Shown: piece after piece, positions 24,236 to 36,352 of the stretch
Numbering within the stretch: position 1 is the first letter of the stretch
Layout: each line of letters opens with the position of its first letter
Assembly (NCBI GenBank): GCA_027574665.1
Contig: CM050651.1
Span: 5,581,501 to 5,645,500, forward strand
Origin: Rhynochetos jubatus
Taxonomy: Eukaryota; Chordata; Aves; Eurypygiformes; Rhynochetidae
DNA length: 64,000 bases
Direction of reading: 5' to 3'
Position numbers and translations under genes: made by a program
Notes under the pieces: generated by a model
Told to the model about the DNA's origin: nothing
Database searches by the model: none
What the model saw: only the letters and a program-made list of their open reading frames with translations

Positions 24236-26098
24236 CAAATTTATAAAAGATTTGGGTAAAGGTGAGTTGATGTTCAGAAAATCATTCCTGCACAAGAAGA
24301 ATTTAAAACAAACAAAGAAAACCTACCTATTTTATAATTAAAAATTCCTACAATAAAAATTTAAGAATACATTTCATTTATTAGATTCTCAGGAACTATT
24401 TGTTACATTTTCACCCTGAGAAAATGCCATGATACTGTTTCCCAAGTAGGATGACTCTTAAACCCACAAAAGACTTTACACATTGATTATTTTTATAGCT
24501 AGTATTTTTTATGCAGTTATTCATATGATTTGATTGCTTTCTGTTGAGAAATCTAAACTGATTACTCATAGGAAATGAATAAAACAGCTGAGATTTTCCA
24601 TTGAAGGGAACGCATTGCTTTTATTTAAGTGATTATTTATAAATACATTTTTTATAATATTTACCATCTTGGAATTCTTAGAACTCAAAAATGAACTTTT
24701 TAATCTGCAGTAGCTATCATATGAGTGTGAATGATTGAAATATTTTGATGATCTGCAACCACAATATTAGCAAACATAATGTGAAACTTGATTTTCTGGA
24801 ATGTTAGTTATTTGTCTGAACTCTAGCTGGAATTTTCAGACTGTAATTTTCCTCCCAAATAATTTTTTTTGTGCTCAGTATAAACAGATTATTAGAGGTC
24901 TCTGTCAGCATCCATGAATCGTTAAAACACAAACCTGAATTCAGGCAATAGTATGCCAGACTGACAACCTGCATGTTTGCATTCATGTTGCTAGGTGTCT
25001 TTGAGTGCAGCGATACCTCCTCGTGGGCAAAGCTGTGATATATGTTTCCTGCACAAAATTCATAAACTAAATAAATCTATGCCTTGAGTGTTTGGTGGTT
25101 TTTTTCCTAGAGTTTGCACTGAATGCTTGCTTGTATGTAAATGGTGTAGATGGCTGTTCAGTGTGTCAAATACTTGACTCAAAGGGTAGAAATAACACTG
25201 TGTGTCCGCATCAAATTGCAATCTTAACTTTGAGTATCTGCAGTCTTTTTAATTAAGCTAAACCCCATGACGTGCACCTTGTTTAAAACTAAGAAAAAAA
25301 CAGCTCTTACAGCTTGATTCATCCTCTGAATGTCATCACTTTTTCCTCAAAGATATGACTGCTCTCTGGGTGTTGCTTTTTTGTCTGGCAAGGATTTACT
25401 GCTTGTAGAGGAGCATAGATCACCTAATTCAACTGTGCAGAGAGGCATCCACCACCAGTCCCAGTCTGTAAGGTGAAGGAAAAGAGGCCCAAAAAAACAC
25501 ATTCATGAAAGCAAGAAAGATGGATTTCGTACTGCCTGAACTGCTGACTCAGCCCCCTAAGGATGCTTAAAATGTGGGTGTAGCACTTGCTGGAATTCAA
25601 GATACAGTGCTTAAAAATGCGCTGGCAGGTCCTTTACCCTTTAAAGAGCAGTCACTGTGTTGGGACACGAAAAAGATAATACTAGATGAAAGTGCTCTTG
25701 ATCAACACTTCTTAAAACTGAAGTTGATAACTCGGCCAGCTAATAAAATACCAGTAACATACTCGAATAATGAAATATTTTATTAGTCAAGACTCAGCAG
25801 GATCGCCTCAGTGCTATTAAAAATATTTATAAAATTATTTTGAAGGGCATTGTGGCCCATTAATGTCATTGCTCCTGACATATTACCTGGACACCATACT
25901 AAAATCTAATGTTACTTAGCAAATCTATCAGCTAATGCTGGGAGTAGAGAACTTCCTCTTAGCAGGATTTGGGCAAAGTTATTTAGATGAATTGTCTTTG
26001 GAGAATAAGAAAAAGACAGCTTACTCTAGAAATATATAATTCTTTTTATTCTCTGTATGCACTAACATGTCTTAAATCTATTTTTTTTATTTTAAAAA
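24236..26098. other. Unique AT-rich DNA, no gene seen
   Basis: A short phrase at about 25405-25450 resembles the start of an old CR1 3' end, but too weakly to call. No exon pair or named repeat was recognised otherwise. Confidence 0.5.
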
Positions 26099-26148
26099 GA
26101 ACTAGGTGATCTTTAAGGTTCTTTCCAACCAAAACCATTCTATGATCA
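26099..26148 (+). mobile_element. CR1 3' end stub, plus strand
   Basis: About 50 bases match the 3' terminus of CR1: AACTAGGTGATCTTTAAGG, then a TTCTTTCCAACC phrase, ending CCATTCTATGATC. Only the tail is present, so it is a severely 5'-truncated insertion. An A-run follows about 10 bases later (26160 onward). Confidence 0.85.
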
Positions 26149-29100
26149 ATAGGAAGAGAAAAAAAAAAAATTGATTAGATGTAACAAGGAGAAGCATATA
26201 TAAAAACATCAATTCTATTGGTCTGATGACCAAGGACATTTAAGAAGTGTAAAACGGAGCATTATGCATATTTATTGTCCTTTACTTTTCAAATATTTCA
26301 TGGTGGTATGCTCACCATACTATAACATATTATTCACCTTGCAGATTTTCTACATAATTTCCCTGTGTAGTATGTGATTATCCTTCAGGAAAATAATACA
26401 GACCAAAAAATAGTGTGTTCTATGGGAAAGCAGATACTGGACCAGAAAACTTGTTTTTTTCTCCTTTTTATTTGTATTGTTTTGATTTCCCCTCTTTTGC
26501 TTACCATTTTCTGGTGCATCCTCAGAATCTCCACCCCCAGCTGCATAGGCATGTCCAGTTTCAGAACACTAAACCAGCACAAAATAAGTTGTTTCTTGTT
26601 ATTACTGTGCTGGGGCAGCTTTCTGCCGAGCCCAAGCACCAGAACAACCTGGCACAGGGCAGGGGATGTGCCAGATGCTGGGGAAGGAGCTCATGGTAGC
26701 CAGGGAGAGGTTTCGATGCTGAGGCTAGGTTGGCTCCGGCAGAGCTGCGCCTTTGGTCTGTGACCTGGGGGAATCTCTGAACACCTCTCTGGAGAGTTCT
26801 TAATCAGGGCTGATGTGGCAGAGATCATACTGGAGGTAATGCACCTTCTGGAATTACTTTGGGGTTCGTTTTGCTGCCACTATTAATATAGAATATTTTT
26901 TCCTACGAGAGGAATATTTCACTTCAGCAGGCTTATTAGTTTGAATGAGTGTTGCTTTACATAAGTGGTCCTGCTTAAATAAGCTGTGTTTGACAGCCAA
27001 GGCTATGGTGTGCTCCTGTGTTTCCTGAGAGTGCACAAGGATAGATCTGTCTGGGCTATTTCCAGTTCTTCCTGTCAGATTAATTTCAAAGAGTCAGGCG
27101 CATTAACAATTCCTTCGCTTGAAGAGCGCTGGCAAGGATTTCTGCCTCTTCCCTCTTCCACACTTTTAATCGTGCCCTAGGCCCTGAAAAAAGCCCATAG
27201 ACCACCAATGCTGTACTAAGAGCAAACCGATACTATCCTTGAAATACCTGTGCAGCAGAGAGGAGGGGACAAGGCGTGCTGGATAACGGAGCCTTCGCAG
27301 TGCTGACAACTCCTGTACTATGTGGAGGAAACAGGCATTTTTACCACTGAGAGGGACTTCATGGGCGTATGCTGGAAAGGGCAAAGAAAGGAGGGAGCAA
27401 TGCTCCGTCACAGACTGCACAAGCTTGCTGAGTGGGGCATGAATCTCTTGAACATAGGAATTAATCAATTTCTGAGATTTAATGCCAACAACATAATGTG
27501 GACTGCATGTCAGTGTGCTTGCCTCAGGAGATCAGAAGTCTGCTGGAAACTCATCCAAAGAATGTATCTTTTTTTCCCATTTTTTTTGGCTCTGTCACAT
27601 TATGTGCAGACTTTTACATAGACTGACACCTGTCATGTTGCTAAATAGTAACATGTACTGTGAAAGAGGCTTTATTTGCATTAGGCCCATACATGTTAAG
27701 TGAAACTGGACCATTCTTTACATATATATTTAACAGTCAGAAAATCTCCTTTATGTCAGATGTTATATCAATTACCAGGTATTTTGAAAGAACTCTCGTT
27801 TTGTGCAAAGCTATTTTGCTGACTCCCTCCTATCCAAGGTGTTCCTGTGCTGATAGCATCTTGTTCTTTTAAGTGAATTTCTTGTAAAAAGATTATGTCA
27901 GCTTTTTCTGTTTCAACAATTTTTTTGTGGTTATAACTTTAAACCATTTATGTTTCCCATTACAAATTCAATTATTTGATTTGCCATCATTCACCTCTGA
28001 AATATTTGACCATTTGATATACTACACAATGTCATTGCCAAGATTTAATGTAACTATAAAAAGCTAGCATATTCTAAAGCTATTTGTTTGGAAATGTTTG
28101 GTTTCAAAGAAGTTACTATATCAATATAAACCTGAGAAACTTACTAGAACAGTTTGCATATTTTGACACTTTAACTCAATTTCTCATTAACAGACTGTTG
28201 ATTTCTTATATTGCCAATTAATTATTTATCAATAACAATAATAGAATTAAAATATTTACAACAAAAAAGAAAGTAGGTTGAAATAATAGTGATAACAGTT
28301 GTGGATAACTAGTAGCAGTGGCAAGAATGACAGGTTGAGATTCTCTTTTTTTTCTCATGGTATGCAGATGTGGCTAAACTGGTACACACACACAAAACAA
28401 CAAAAAAAACCCCAAAAACCCCAAGTGGTTTGGTTTTCATTTTTTTGGCCTTGAAAAATTCCATTACTGACCAGTCATCATATCCAAATTTCCCCAGCTG
28501 ATGGAATCTGACAAGATTGCAGCCTATGGGAATATGGCTGCAGGCCAATAATTTTTTTTTTTCTTGTCAGGCATACTCAAAAGGGTAAGGCCATCTGCTT
28601 TCCAGCAATTAGATACTCCCCTTTCAATTGTAATATACTTTGAGTCAGATAATTTATTCATCCCAGGGTAAACATATACACTTGCAGTACACTGGAAATG
28701 AGGAGAACCAAGCCTGGCAGAGGAATAAATAGCTCCTCTGTCCCTTGTCAAATCCATGCAATTCCCTCACACTGAATGAACATGCCTTCCTAATCCCCCC
28801 TTCTCCTGCTCTGGCACATAATGAAAGTTATTGTTACCCCATTACTGGAGTATCTCTGAATGTCCATGGCTACTTGGTTTAAATGTTTTCAGTAGGTCAT
28901 GCCGATCTAGGTAGATGGTGTTATTCAGCATGGTAATGTGACTGGTAACAGTGAAAGGGATACAGAGCAGAGATGGCACAACTGGTTTGCTAGAAGGTAG
29001 ACTATCAAGGAAGCCAAACTCAGCAGAAATGTGGACCAATAAAGTGAATAAAGGAGTCTTTCGTAGTGAACAGTGTCACCTAGAAAATCAAATTTGTTCC

Positions 29101-29149
29101 AATTGCTGGTAAAACCCGCAGGTTTTGTATCAAACAAAGGCAGTGTCTT
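26149..29149. other. Unique DNA, no gene seen
   Basis: Three overlapping frames of 84-129 codons lie at 26374-26763 on both strands, and a 100-codon minus-strand frame at 27166-27468. None shows a recognisable domain, and the overlap on opposite strands argues against coding. An A/C-rich low-complexity patch lies at about 28384-28425. Confidence 0.5.
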
Positions 29150-29540
29150 GACATGGCAAGTGACCATGTCCTCTCCTGCAGGCATTCACTCCAGCAGTAC
29201 TGTGTTTGTGTGTGGGAACCTGATCCCTGTGAGCTGCTCCCCAGGCAGGGCACACCTGTTAGGTGCTCTGGGGCTAGAAAGACACTGTTGCATGTTGCAG
29301 ACCACTCCTCAGCCCTGGGGAGAGGGATGATGGCTGGGAGGAGGAAACACATGCAGATAAGCCCACCCAAACCTGCGAGTGAGGAGGCAGGGACTGACCA
29401 CCACACCGCAGCCCTCTGGAGAAGCTCTCCGGATGGTGGCAGGTTGCTGCAACCCTCCCACTCACATCCTGCTGCGAGAAGGCTGATGCTATCAGCCTTG
29501 GGGCCAGGAGGGCATGTGAAGGGTATGACACCAGGAAAAG
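29150..29540. other. GC-richer block in AT-rich surroundings
   Basis: Local GC is clearly above the surroundings, with long frames on both strands as a consequence (up to 132 codons plus, 108 codons minus). CpG is sparse, so it is not a CpG island. There is no named repeat, although an unrecognised LTR or other mobile DNA would look like this. Confidence 0.4.
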
Positions 29541-32500
29541 GTGGATTTTAGTAGGATATTAATAGCTACCACTAAATAATGATTTACATTGTCATTATTG
29601 ACGCTAGTCTTTACCAATTAGGATGTGAGTTGTTGATAGTATTGTAACCGCACTAATAATTACTGCTTGTTGTATTTAGATAAGGTTGCTAAAATATGAG
29701 TTGGCCCAACAGCAAATTCTTGACTCTATATTTATGGCATGTTCCCTTTTTCCCATAATAAGGTTTTGAGTGTAACCAGTGGAAGAACTTCCTGCTTTGA
29801 TGGAAGGTAATTCCATGTTAGAATGAAAGCTTTGACTGACTTTGAACAATTCAGTGTAGAAATAGGGAGATTTAAAGATCCCGGGCTATCAACAGACTAA
29901 GGAAAAGTATCTTGTGAATATTAACGAAGCTTCGAGAAATAAGCGAAGGCTGTCATCTTAACTGTGTTTCTACATAAATGGGAATTATAAAATTGTTAGA
30001 GTGAGAGGTCAATTAAAAATTTCACTGGAGGAAAGCTCTGGTTCCAAGATCAATTCTTAGGGTTTGGACAAAGTCTGATACAAACCTGCTCAGAAGTCTC
30101 TGGTTGAGGATATATTTTGTAATAGTAAAATAAACTAAAATGTCATAGCTGATTTGCTTCAAATGTTGGAGAGACTCAGAAAAGTTTATCTCCCTTGTAT
30201 TAAAAATGTGAGAATTTTGTCTAATACTTGGGACTTTGTCCCAATTACAGTGCGTAGCTCTCATGAACACACACTGATCAAATTTCACTTGTTGGAACTG
30301 GTTTTAGAAAATATGTATCCAGAATATATATACAACTATTCCTAGAAATCAGTCTGAAGTTATCATTCTCATGCATATGGCAGGAGATATTGAAGAAGTG
30401 AGTCAGGGAACTAAAAATATCACAGGACATTGATCAGAATTAAGAAGATCAGTTCCAACAGAGCAGGTCCTAGAAATTAGAGTGCTCCTGGGAGATATTA
30501 GAAATACTTGGTCATCACAGAAGTCGATATGCTAGACCCTGTGCTTGTGTAGATTAGCACTGAAATCAATAAAGCCCTTACAGTTTGTCACAGCTTTTGG
30601 TGGTGTTAAATTAGGGTAATATTTATGACAGTACTTTCTAGTGTTCTGTCTCAGAAATGTGTAGATGGTCAGAAGGGGTTTGTGTGCTGTAGAAATGTAT
30701 CATGAAACATTGGGCGTGAAATAGAGGAGGCTAATGGTGAAGATGACACGGTTATAGCTGTACGTACTTGATCTGGAAGTACTTCAGTAGCATATCGTCC
30801 CATTAACAGACTGAACCTTTAAGAGAGAAGACAGTGTACAGAGCCTTATTGCAGCATTTTCCATCTGCTAAGAAGTTAGATGTTGACATTAATTCCATAG
30901 GCTCATGATTTAGCACTCTCTCACACCTGATGTTTTGTACGTGCCCCCTGGCAACCATCAATTGCAGTGGAGACTGGAATTTGTCTTGCTTTAGGTGAAA
31001 CAAAGTGATATTTACTGAAATATTAAACAGCAGAACAGATTGCAAAACCCCAGGCTAGACATCATGAGGAGCTTCAGAGACATCTTCAGGGCAATTTTTT
31101 TCTACTTCACTTCATAAGTAGGATAAGGTAAACACCTACCCTTTATGAGCAAACATTGCTTTATATAAACCTATAGGCAGAAGATATTTACTTACCTACA
31201 AAGGAAAGTTAAAACCTGATAGAAATGTGATGTATATTACCTCTAACTTAAAGGAAATGTGAGCATTCATTTTCATTTTCTAGAATGAACTTGCTTCCCA
31301 GAAATTCTTTGAAAATACACTCTTTGCTTTATAAAACTTCGATCTAGCTGAATTGAGGTTACAACCCTAAAATGTTTACTAACACTAATCTCACATATTA
31401 CCAGAGTGATAATAACTTTCTTCAGCTGAGAGTGGTGTAAAGTGAACAGTAAATAGGATTGCTGATCTTTCATTTTTGTTCTTTCAGTCACCTTTTCTGA
31501 ACATATATGCTATTAAATCTTCAGCTTAGGAAGAAGAAAGATTTGTAAACTCAAAGCAGTATTTCCCAAAGACAAAAGTGTGTGTGTGTAGGAAACAGGT
31601 TGCTGGATTTTGACTTTATTTTTTCCTTCTGCAAATGCTAATAGTAAATTATTTTATCAAAATGGGAAAAGCCCATAAGACTGAGGAGTGCCTCAGAGAA
31701 GGGCACTTATAATGAGTGATATTCTCAACCTTCTCTGCATGCCCACGCTTCCTGGAGGATGAGTGGGAATCTGCAGAGCCTGTAAATGAGATGTGTAACT
31801 CCAGCACATTGCCTGGGAGATGACTAAGTTTAATTTCCAGAAAAGGTATTTGCTTGAATTTGTTTCTCTGAGTTACACACTGGGCCTGAAACAGGCATCG
31901 GTGGAAGAGTTAGATTCACATGCCGAAGTTTTTCTGTGCATGCCAATTCACTGAGTAGCTCTGCTGGCTGAGTGGGGCAATCTTGGTGCTCCTTCCCTTT
32001 TAAAATAGTACAGACAGTTTGGATAACTCCCAGCAAGAATCCCGGTCTGCGTTTGAGAGTCAGGAATACAATCTGATTTTTTTCCCCCATTATTATTAAT
32101 TTTTAATTCAATTTCGGGACCATGGTTTCTATTGTACAATGGAGATTCAAAGTTTCTCTGGAAAGGTGCCTCCAAGCCTAGCTCCCAGGGAAATCTCACT
32201 GCAGTGTTTGTCATAGCAGCTGTAGCTGAGGCTGAGTTTGGGAAAGGATGCCAAAGTTAGCAGAATAGTGCTTGAGCTTTTTATGCATTAACGTGGCTCC
32301 TCATGTTTCTTATCTTACTGAGGGAAGGGATGTGGCATACCTGTATCTGTGTTGCACTATTCACTTTATGCCATTTCTGTGACCCCTCAGATGAACAGCT
32401 CTGTACAAAGATGCTCTAAGGCCACTGGTGCTTCTAGGGAGGAGGGGATCTTACCTATTCATCTTACCCACTGACTATGTATTGGGGATTAGCTCTTCTA

Positions 32501-32590
32501 GAGGGTCCAGGAGCTTGGGAACTTTACTGTTGACATCCCTTTATATGGTGCAAAAGTAGAGCCATTTTCTCTCTCACAACAAAATAGATA
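29541..32590. other. Unique AT-rich DNA, no gene seen
   Basis: No domain, named repeat or convincing splice pair was recognised. A strong minus-strand donor near 31185 (TGTAG then GTAAGT) has no acceptor at a usable distance. Confidence 0.5.
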
Positions 32591-32684
32591 AGGTGAGATT
32601 CTGATAACTGTGACAATTAATCGTCAGAATCTTTGAAGGGTGGGATTTTGGTAACTGTGAGTATGAATCACTAGAATCTGTGAA
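32591..32684. repeat. 47-bp imperfect tandem duplication, two copies
   Basis: Copy one is 32591-32637 and copy two is 32638-32684, directly abutting. They align without gaps at 36 of 47 positions; shared cores include TAACTGTGA and AGAATCT. The divergence indicates an old duplication. It lies about 80 bases left of a CR1 insertion. Confidence 0.85.
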
Positions 32685-32763
32685 CTGTCCTGAGAGTTTA
32701 ACTAACTGGTAGCATGCTCTGAACAAAAAAATTCTTGTACACTATTGAGAAAGTGCAAGAGAT

Positions 32764-33297
32764 CATAGAATCACAGGATGGTTTGTGTTGGACGGGACCA
32801 TACAGATCATCTACTTCCAACCGCTCTGCCATGGGCAAAGACACCTTTCAGGTGCTCAGGGGTCAGGACCTGCTGGGTCAGGTTGCTCAAGGCCCCATCC
32901 AGCCTGGCCTTGAACACTTCAAGGAAGAGGGCATTCACAGCTTCTCTGGGTAACCTGTTCCTTATATCTAATCTAAATTTACCCTCTTTCAGTGTAAATC
33001 CATTACTCTTGTCCTGGGTATATCCATTTACCTGTCCTTGTAAAAAGCTCCCCCTCCATCTTTCTTGTAGGTCCCTTCAGGTATTGAAATCTGCTCTAAG
33101 CTCTCCCCGGAGCCTTGGTCTGAAAAAGCCCAACACTCCCCTCCTGTCCCCATAGGAGAGGTGCTCCAGCCCTCTGATCATCTTTGTGGCCCTCCTCTGG
33201 ACCTGCTCCAACCGGACAATATCCTTATGTTGGAGGCTCCAGAGCTGGACGCAGAACTGCAGGTGAGGTCTCACGAGAGCAGAGTAGAGAGGAAATA
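32764..33297 (-). mobile_element. CR1 LINE fragment, 5'-truncated, minus strand
   Basis: The left end is the reverse complement of the CR1 3' terminus (ATCATAGAATCACAGGATGG). The fragment extends about 534 bases into the end of ORF2. The minus-strand frame at 33077-33274 encodes the recognisable C-terminal end of the CR1 reverse-transcriptase protein: RPHLQFCVQLW, then a VQRRATKMIRGLEHLSYGDR stretch. The frame is then interrupted, so it is a dead copy. It is the best preserved of the CR1 pieces here. The GCAG/GTGAGG string near 33263 is internal CR1 sequence and not evidence of a host splice site. Confidence 0.96.
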
Positions 33298-35130
33298 CGA
33301 TGAGTATTTAATATTTTTGTATGACACGTATTTCATATTGTTATGATTAGCATTTTATATTTTCATTGTTGTTACTGAGAAACTGTGTGGTTCCTGCATT
33401 ATACCCCTCTATAATCAGGAGTGCCTGGAGGGCACCTCTTATTTGTGACAAAACAGCGATCCTTCTGTTCATTCACAGCACATTTCCTTGTCTGCAGGGT
33501 TGTTTTTAACAACATTGCCATGAAAGAGAGAATAACAACACTGAGAAGTTTGTACGATCTCTCTTGAAATCTGTGGAATTTGTTTGTTTAGGACCTCCAT
33601 AACTGTTCTTGCATTTTGCTCCAGATTGAGGATCATGAAGTCTCGTGTCTGAGAAAATAATCAGTATCTTATCTAAATTAAAATCTAAATTAAATCTATG
33701 TGCCTTGTGATTCGACCTTTTCTTTTCTGTGTCTGTTTTATTGTTGGGCTGAATTCACTCTTGTTTCAAAGAAGCTGCAGAAACTCTAAAATTGCCAAAA
33801 GAATCACTCAGAACAAAGCTATCCCATTCAAAGGAAGAATGAGAAGAAATAGGAAGAGCAGGCTGGGGTATCACATTAACCTGCTCTCATCATTTTCCTG
33901 CCTTTTTACTAGAGATGTGACATGATGGGAATGCTGGACGCTACTACTGCTCTAGGTTTTAAGCTGGCTAAATAAAGTAGGTAGAGGCAGCCTAGTTAAA
34001 CAGGTAGATGCTCCTAAACTATTTAAATGTTTCCATATAATGATAGTGATCACCTGAGAAATTAAACATGACATTCCTCTTATTTGACACCTGCCTTTCA
34101 AACTGGATAAATAACGTACAGTTTGAACATAAAGTACTTCTGAAAAATAGAATAAAAAAGTGGTAAGCACAATCTGTCTTCCAAACTATAGACTTAATAT
34201 AACAAATGAAATGTAAAAGAAAAATGTTGGCAGTATTTCTTATATCAAAAGTAAAGATGCTGTGAGTGTTGACAGGAGTCTTACCTGGTCTACAGATCAG
34301 ACTGTTCCCATCCCACACAGTCAGAAACAGCCAGCATATTCATTCCCTTGTGCTGGTCTAGGACTCATACCCTGAAAGCACATGCCCCATGGGGCAGGCA
34401 CAGAGGGGCCGTTCAGGAAGCCACCACCCCTTCAAGGTGCATATTGCTGCTTTGGGAACTCAAAGTTCAACATTATCTGCTTTTCTGTCTCTCCCTGCAT
34501 AAAGGACCTTGTGTATCCCTTGGAAAAGTATGATGAAAAATCCACGCTGTTTTAGTGCCTAGCAGGGAACATATTTGTATTCAATTTACAGTCAGGAGTA
34601 GGCTACGGTAAAGATTATTTAACACTACCGGAAGCAGAATTCTATAGTATGTCTAATTAGAAACAAAGTGTACCAACTTCAGCGGGTTCAAAGGCAGAAA
34701 GCATTTTAATATTCTGTATGTCACACTATATAATGTAAAAATACACTGTTGCTGCTAACTGTGTTTTGATCTAATGTTCTTCCTATTGGAAACAAATATT
34801 CAGAAGCTCTGGAAATTTGGTAGTTTGGGTTTGTTTTTTTTTCCTCTGGACTGGATGGGAGAAAACTAGTAATTGTTCTTTGGAGTGCAGCTTAAAATCT
34901 ATAGTCAGCAACTGAGCATTGGCTCGTAACTTTTTAAGAGCCTTTTTCATGCTGTGTTGTTGTATATATACAATTCTTATTTTTGAGTTTATAGTGAGCC
35001 TGTAGGGAGAGGAAAAAAAAACCCAAACCCTTTCAGAATACATTGCTGTATTTAAAACAGAACATAAAGTATGTGTATTAGTTTCAGGGAAAACAAATAC
35101 AATAGGCCACGTTCTTAAGATGCATTGCTA
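33298..35130. other. Unique AT-rich DNA, no gene seen
   Basis: A minus-strand donor at about 34284 (ACCAG then GTAAGA) is strong, but the frames behind it have stops and no clear acceptor. A 99-codon minus-strand frame (34019-34318) has no recognisable domain. Confidence 0.5.
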
Positions 35131-35668
35131 TGCTGTGTCTGACTGGAATGAAGTTAACTTTCTTCATAGCAGCCTGTATGGTGGCTGTGTTTTGGATTTG
35201 TGTAAAACAGTGCTGGTAACACACCCAGGTTTTGTTTGCTGTTCAATAGTGCTTGTGCAACATCAAGAACTTATCTTTTACTCACCCTGTCCCTTGCAGC
35301 ATGTAGACTGAATTGGGCAAGAAATTGGGATGGGACACCACTGGGATAGCTATTCTGAATTGTCCCAAGGGATATCCTGTACCAGATCACATTATGCTCT
35401 GCAACACATCTTGGGGGGTTTGTTGGAGCTCAGGTACCGGCTCGGCATCATCGGTCGGTCGGTGGGAGGTGGAAACTGATTTCCTTTACACCACTTTTTT
35501 CCACTTCCTTTCCTTACTAAGCTGTCTTTTATCTTGACCTGTGAGTTTTCTTGGGTTTTGGTCTTCCTTTTCTCTCCCCTCACCATCCCACTGGGGTGGT
35601 GGACTGAGGAGAAGTCAGCAGCGGTGGGGTTGCTTAGCTGCTGGCCAGCATCTGACCCACCACAACTG
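35131..35668 (+). mobile_element. Decayed ERVL-type avian LTR, probably solo
   Basis: The order of phrases matches the LTR of ERVL-type endogenous retroviruses common in birds. It opens with a GGAATGAAGTTAACTTTCTTC phrase and GTGTTTTGGATTTGTG, then GGGATATCCTGTACC. Next come the CATCGGTCGGTCGGTGGG stretch and the CTGTCTTTTATCTTGACC polyadenylation-side phrase, with a terminal ACCCACCACAAC. The canonical ATTAAA-like poly(A) signal position reads ACTAAG, and no TATA box remains, so the LTR looks inactive. No internal retroviral sequence or second LTR flanks it within the window, which suggests a solo LTR formed by recombination. Exact ends are uncertain by several bases. Confidence 0.75.
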
Positions 35669-36065
35669 CCGAAACTCTGTAGTGTGCTCTACAAAGGCAG
35701 GCGGAAATGTGGTCATGAGGGGCGTATGTGGCACTTGCCTGAGATATTTCTAGAGAGAAAGTCAGGAAATATTTGAATAAATATGAATTATCACCTTTTG
35801 AAACAAATATGAAGGAACATTGCTGCAAAAACTAGCTGTTTGTCCGTGAACAATTAGTTGTATATAAATCATGCACAGAGACAGAAGAATTTCAGAAGTT
35901 TACAAGTCACCGTGACAAACTTACTGCTAGTATGGCTACGTGCCTCTGTGTTGAACATAGGTGAAAATACAACAGATGTGTATTTCACTACTGCTTGCTT
36001 TTTGACAGTGAAAGAAAGAAGGAAGATTTTTCTATATGATTAATATTATATTCTTCTTTTCACAG
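35669..36065. other. Unique DNA between LTR and exon candidate
   Basis: No gene or repeat was recognised. The last 25 bases form the pyrimidine-rich tract of the acceptor for the next feature. Confidence 0.5.
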
Positions 36066-36195
36066 ACATAATATTGATGCACTGTCCCTTCAGAAGGATC
36101 AAAATCGAAGAAACTAATTGGAATCTTCCAAGAGCCTGTTACCTGCAATCAACTGTTAAATATACATGTCTTAACAGCAACAGCTGGAAACTCTG
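36066..36195 (+). other. Candidate 130-bp exon, plus strand
   Basis: A T/C-rich tract ending TTCTTCTTTTCACAG (to 36065) and a consensus donor CTCTG then GTAAGTT at 36196 bound 130 bases. One frame is open: two bases, 42 codons, then two bases (phase 1 in, phase 2 out). The peptide contains HCPFRRIKIEET, an internal RACYLQ, and VKYTCLNSNSW. Its spacing of cysteines followed by Y-T-C loosely recalls half of a sushi (CCP) domain. That resemblance is weak and may be coincidence. Two of three frames carry stops. A long non-coding RNA exon is an equally good explanation. This is one of the best splice pairs in the window. Confidence 0.3.
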
Positions 36196-36312
36196 GTAAG
36201 TTGATCTAATTTGCTGTTTGCATAAAATTTTGTTGCAATTATACTTCTGATTTTCATGTTGTTTCACTAAAAAACATTGGTTTGGCTGTTAGATGTTTAG
36301 ACTTCCACCTCA

Positions 36313-36352
36313 CCCACAAGCCCAGTTCCCCCTTCCCCCTTCCACCTCCCCC
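36313..36352 (-). other. C-rich tract (G-quadruplex/i-motif type, G strand is minus)
   Basis: Runs of 3, 3, 5, 5 and 5 C are separated by short loops. The minus strand therefore carries a four-run G motif with loops of about 5, 4 and 2 bases. It lies about 120 bases downstream of the candidate donor at 36196, in what would be the intron. Confidence 0.6.

Noticed and set aside
24041..24259. Plus-strand frame and the GTGAGT donor at its right edge
   Set aside because: The frame is the antisense of CR1 sequence and no acceptor pairs with the donor.
26374..26763. 129-codon plus-strand frame with a hydrophobic start
   Set aside because: The leucine-rich part is T-rich low-complexity DNA, and other frames of 84 and 94 codons overlap it on both strands.
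29080..29551. Overlapping frames up to 132 codons
   Set aside because: They are explained by local high GC, which removes stops in all frames; no domain is visible.
33077..33274. 65-codon minus-strand frame as a gene
   Set aside because: It is the C-terminal end of CR1 ORF2 inside a truncated LINE, not a host gene.
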